A stretch of 7,414 bases of DNA, taken from Planctomycetaceae bacterium UBA4732 (GTDB lineage Bacteria; Planctomycetota; Planctomycetia; Gemmatales; Gemmataceae). Position 1 is the first letter of the stretch. Every line of letters starts with the position of its first letter. The notes below the pieces were generated by a model. The model did not search any database. It saw only the letters and a list, made by a program, of their open reading frames with translations, and was not told the origin of the DNA. A program made the position numbers and the translations under genes. Shown here in pieces: positions 5,136 through 7,414 of the stretch. Location of the stretch: positions 3,208 through 10,621 of the forward strand of contig DHJA01000239.1 of the NCBI GenBank assembly GCA_002404095.1, in the 5' to 3' direction.

Positions 5136-6194
5136 TCAACGCAAAACTGGAGTGCCGGCGCCCAGGCCCGTGCCGTTGCTTCCGTTGATTGGGTTGAACG
5201 ACTGGACCGAGGCGTTGCCGAGCAAGACGACGCCGAACAGACGCTCTACCGGCGAGATGATGCGGGCCAGGGCGGTGTCGAGGGTGATGAGCGGCTCGGC
5301 CTCGACGTAGAGGCGGTCGCCGGGGAACAGTTGGTAGTTCGTCTCCGTCCGGCCGCGCTTCGTGACGGCGCACCAGTCCACCGGGAGGATCTGGTCTTCA
5401 GCTGAGCAAGCCGGCACCGGCCGGGCCACCCAGATGCGCCGCTTGTCGGCCACCGCGGACAGGCCGTTGACCTTGCTGACGGCGTCCAGCACGGTTTCGT
5501 TGCCGGTCACAGGCAGCCGGGTGATCTGCTGACCGCTGCCGCCGCCATCGTAAATCACGTAGAACACCTTACTGTTGAAGGCAAAGACATCCACGGATAC
5601 TTCGGGGTTGAGCAGGTATTTGGCCAGGTAAGCCTCGATCGCCGCCTTGGCTTCCGGAAGCGTCTTGCCCACCACCGATACGTCGCCGTACGACCCTAAA
5701 CCGACTGTACCGTCCTGTCGGACCAGGTGCTCGCCCCGGATTTGCTGAAGCGCTCGGGACTGGCCCAGGTAGACCTGCACCTCCGGTTTGACGACGTCCT
5801 TCTTCAGGTGCTCTTCAATGGCCGTCTTGGCCTCGGGAAGCGTCATGCCCACGACGCGGACGGTACCGTAGGTGAAGCCGAGGTTCACGGTCCCGTCCGT
5901 TTCGACCGCGTAGAGGCCTCCGATTGGCGCCGTCGCCAGGGCGTTGGCCTGGATCACGAGCGAGTCCAGCGGCTCGACCCGGTAAGGTGGCAGAGGGATG
6001 ACGCGCAGGGCGTCGATCAGCAGGATGTCCGGCGGCTCAATCGTGTAAGGCGAGTGGGCCGTCTTGGCGAGTTCGCGCGGCAGCCCGTTGTCGCAGCATT
6101 CCGCGCTCGACTGACAGGATACGCAGCCGGCGCTTCCGGCGCAAACCAGCGTTAGCGCCGCGAGCGCCGCCCACCGCGTAGGATGCTTAGCCAT
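5136..6194 (-). CDS. Wza-like polysaccharide export lipoprotein
   Basis: The protein has 352 residues and belongs to the polysaccharide biosynthesis/export family, whose members form outer-membrane channels for capsule or exopolysaccharide. Residues 1-23 are a lipoprotein-like signal with a probable lipidated C24 (SAGC, an imperfect lipobox) and a Cys-rich start (C24, C27, C33, C34). The export module is doubled in part: YTIEPPDIL (50-58) and YRVEPLDSL (71-79), then DGTVNLGF (100-107) with VVGMTLPEAK (114-123), and DGTVGLGSYG (161-170) with VVGKTLPEAK (174-183). A soluble ligand-binding beta-grasp (SLBB) segment follows at about 208-262, and PGDRLYVEAEPL at 291-302. The length is typical of the family. 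ATG at 6194 has GGAG six bases upstream. No glycosyltransferase, flippase or Wzc-like partner lies beside it. The 3' end is oddly duplicated, so its C-terminus may differ from relatives. Confidence 0.87.
   Translation of the reverse strand: MAKHPTRWAALAALTLVCAGSAGCVSCQSSAECCDNGLPRELAKTAHSPYTIEPPDILLIDALRVIPLPPYRVEPLDSLVIQANALATAPIGGLYAVETDGTVNLGFTYGTVRVVGMTLPEAKTAIEEHLKKDVVKPEVQVYLGQSRALQQIRGEHLVRQDGTVGLGSYGDVSVVGKTLPEAKAAIEAYLAKYLLNPEVSVDVFAFNSKVFYVIYDGGGSGQQITRLPVTGNETVLDAVSKVNGLSAVADKRRIWVARPVPACSAEDQILPVDWCAVTKRGRTETNYQLFPGDRLYVEAEPLITLDTALARIISPVERLFGVVLLGNASVQSFNPINGSNGTGLGAGTPVLR
5155..5192 (-). repeat. Upstream copy of the duplicated exporter 3' end
   Basis: It encodes the exporter's near-terminal NGSNGTGLGAG. 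Three or four bases differ from the copy at 5081-5117. Because 74 is not a multiple of three, only this copy is in frame with the exporter. Confidence 0.7.
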
Positions 6195-6622
6195 TTTCCA
6201 CTCCGTGCCAGGGACCCGTGTTCGAGAGAACCGAACGGGGCCGCGCCAAAAGGCGTCCGTGCAAACAGGACAACCCTTACCATCGGCACACGCGGAAACG
6301 AAAGATGAGCCAATTCGGTTGATTTTTGGGCGCCAAGACGTTTCACGGCACCCACGTCGGGCCGCCTAAAAGCGCGGCGGACAGCGCCGTGTTTTCCGAC
6401 AGACCCTGGGTTGTCGGCCGCCAGGGCTGCCCGGCCCGTTTTACCACCGGACCCCCTTCAGGCCGGTGCTGTCCGGACATAAACACTTGATGAATAAAGA
6501 GTTCAAGCGAGCAACGGCCGTGAGTCCGTTTGCGGCGGTTCCGTCGGCGCCGCGTTTGCTTGAAGAGAAAACCCTCAAGGACGGAAAAGTGAGAGACTTA
6601 GGAGAAGTCCGGTGAATTGCTG

Positions 6623-6650
6623 TTGACTAACGAAATGGGACTGTTAAACT
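6623..6650 (+). promoter_or_regulatory. Sigma-70-like promoter pointing right
   Basis: TTGACT (6623-6628, 5 of 6 to consensus) and TAAACT (6645-6650, 4 of 6) are separated by 16 bases in a locally AT-rich stretch. Transcription would start near 6657 and run toward the candidate small gene at 6893, leaving a leader of about 235 bases. Chance matches do occur in AT-rich sequence. Confidence 0.4.
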
Positions 6651-6809
6651 ATGAGGGTAATTCTGAAATAAATGCTGACGAGTTGCATGAGTCTCGCCGG
6701 AATCCCTTTTTTTCATGCAACGTCCGCCGCCTTCGCCTCCATTCCGCGCAGCCGCCTGTGGGCAGCGCGACATCCAGAACGAACAAGGCATTGGGCGGCC
6801 TGAGCAATT

Positions 6810-6831
6810 AAACCCTCCGAATAGGAGGTTT
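6810..6831 (+). repeat. Hairpin that pairs a GGAGG motif with CCTCC
   Basis: CCTCC (6814-6818) and GGAGG (6824-6828) pair around a 5-base loop; AAA and TTT extend the stem past one bulged C. A short T-run follows. It could be a weak terminator or a leader hairpin that hides a Shine-Dalgarno-like GGAGG. No good start codon lies at the right distance downstream. Confidence 0.35.
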
Positions 6832-6849
6832 TGGTTGGTTTGGCGCAAA

Positions 6850-6868
6850 GGTTCGGCCGCGCCGAACC
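6850..6868 (+). repeat. Perfect hairpin GGTTCGGC-CGC-GCCGAACC
   Basis: An 8-bp perfect stem with a 3-base loop, ending 24 bases before the ATG of the candidate small gene and just upstream of its purine-rich ribosome binding site. It may be a leader structure of that gene. No T-run follows, so it is not a typical terminator. Confidence 0.45.
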
Positions 6869-6892
6869 CCCAGAGGAGATGGAGAAGCAATA

Positions 6893-7171
6893 ATGACGTT
6901 GCTCGCCTCGGAAACCTTCGTCCGTTCCCCCGAACCACGCATGGCGGCCTTCCCGGTCCCCGAGACCGCCTGGCCTGGGCGCCGCAAGTTCGGCCGGATC
7001 GTCGGACTCTTCCTCCCGCACACCACAAGCAATGGCCCGGCCGGTACCAGGCTCCGGACAGCGGCCGGCCGTCCGAACGGAAAAATCGTTGGAACCAACA
7101 GCGCCAAAGTCGCGTCAAAGGCTGGTGCGCCGTCGCCAGCTAATCGGCCTCCGGCGGCTTCGCGCGGGTAG
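6893..7171 (+). CDS. Possible small protein gene, unknown function
   Basis: This 92-codon frame is the only plus-strand frame in the window with good support. The ATG is preceded by a purine-rich stretch with GGAG at 6881-6884, eight bases upstream, and by AGGAG just before that. By hand count about 85% of the first 45 codons end in G or C, as expected for a real gene in this genome, but only about 60% of the later ones do, so the true protein could be shorter or the 3' half decayed. The product is basic, rich in Arg, Pro and Ala, with no signal peptide or membrane segment; ETAWPGRRKFGRIVGLFLP (24-42) is its most protein-like part. I do not recognise it. It overlaps larger open frames on the minus strand that look non-coding. 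Confidence 0.3.
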   Translation: MTLLASETFVRSPEPRMAAFPVPETAWPGRRKFGRIVGLFLPHTTSNGPAGTRLRTAAGRPNGKIVGTNSAKVASKAGAPSPANRPPAASRG

Positions 7172-7342
7172 GTCCGCCGCGGAAGGAAAGGAACTCCCCG
7201 CGCGTTCGATGGGATGAATAATCCGCTCTCCGCCTCGGCGGCAAGGAAGCCAATGATTTCGTATTTGGATTCTCCCTTGAAGGTGGTTTTCGAGGGGGTG
7301 CGAACGCCTGCGTGCGACCCACGAGCACGGAGTGCGCGCCGA

Positions 7343-7362
7343 ACGAGTGCTTCGTCACTCGT
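7343..7362. repeat. Hairpin ACGAGTG-CTTCGT-CACTCGT
   Basis: A perfect 7-bp stem with a 6-base loop, followed on the plus strand by ACTTTGATG. It could end a plus-strand transcript from the candidate gene at 6893-7171, although the T-run is short. It is also the middle one of three hairpins in 80 bases. Confidence 0.45.
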
Positions 7363-7380
7363 ACTTTGATGGGTCATGTA

Positions 7381-7401
7381 GGACGGGCTTCTAGCCCGTC
7401 C
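7381..7401. repeat. REP-like palindrome GGACGGGCT-TCT-AGCCCGTCC
   Basis: A perfect 9-bp GC-rich stem with a 3-base loop. Short palindromes of the form ACGGGCT-n-AGCCCGT are, as I recall, scattered between genes in planctomycetes and related bacteria, similar to REP elements. Whether this one is repeated elsewhere in this genome cannot be seen from one window. Confidence 0.6.
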
Positions 7402-7414
7402 AGCGGAACCGGAC

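Larger units (their letters stand above)
6195..6892. other. Intergenic region between the exporter and a possible divergent small gene
   Basis: About 700 bases have no convincing gene on either strand. Several short GC-rich inverted repeats follow each other at 6375-6475, for example CGGCG-GACAG-CGCCG (6375-6389) and CCGACA/TGTCGG (6396-6417). From about 6478 the sequence becomes more AT-rich, and a plus-strand promoter-like sequence and two hairpins follow (listed separately). For the exporter I found only a weak minus-strand promoter match, TTGAAC and TTTATG 17 bases apart (6478-6506), too poor to call. Confidence 0.5.
7172..7414. other. Right-end intergenic sequence with hairpin cluster
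   Basis: No gene is called. A minus-strand frame starting at 7377 crosses this stretch, but has no clear ribosome binding site and reads through several hairpins. Three inverted repeats lie close together: GCAC-GGA-GTGC (7325-7335) and the two listed separately. Confidence 0.45.

Noticed and set aside
5727..6155. 142-codon plus-strand frame
   Set aside because: It lies wholly antisense to the exporter gene, whose identity is clear.
6627..7118. 163-codon minus-strand frame
   Set aside because: It is rich in Arg, Cys and Trp as expected of a shadow frame, with no supporting start signals.
6808..7377. 189-codon minus-strand frame
   Set aside because: It is long but lacks codon bias and a clear ribosome binding site, and it runs through several hairpins. 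Long open frames by chance are common in GC-rich DNA.

Overview
The window looks like a chromosomal segment of a high-GC planctomycete, most likely of the Gemmataceae. The evidence is the N-terminal LERLEDRTVPT motif on the large secreted protein (a planctomycete LExLExRxxPS-type leader motif), a polysaccharide-export lipoprotein with duplicated export modules, and two small secreted proteins with planctomycete-like sequence. This placement rests on remembered protein families, not on a marker gene. No rRNA, tRNA, CRISPR array, transposase or integrase was seen.

All four confident genes lie on the minus strand, so transcription runs from high to low coordinates. In transcription order they are: a Wza-like polysaccharide export lipoprotein (6194 to 5136); a 142-residue secreted protein with its own promoter-like sequence, a strong Shine-Dalgarno site and a terminator-like hairpin (4950 to 4522); a 139-residue Cys-containing secreted protein starting at GTG (4429 to 4010); and, after about 800 bases without a convincing gene, a 1021-residue sedolisin-type (S53) serine peptidase carrying three nearly identical C-terminal repeat domains (3211 to 146).

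The shared theme is the cell envelope and surface: export of polysaccharide, small secreted proteins and a large extracellular peptidase. Nothing in the window shows that the four act in one pathway. The polysaccharide exporter has no glycosyltransferase, Wzc-like kinase or flippase beside it here. The promoter and terminator signals suggest separate transcripts rather than one operon.

The right end (6195 to 7414) is mainly intergenic. It holds a sigma-70-like plus-strand promoter, a leader with two hairpins, one possible small plus-strand gene (6893 to 7171), and a terminal cluster of hairpins that resembles dispersed palindromic repeats. The most interesting points are the prodomain-less sedolisin with its homogenised repeat domains and C10 tract, the duplicated and frame-shifted 3' end of the exporter gene, and the possible leader plus small gene at the right end. 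I found no clear sign of a wholly new multi-gene system.
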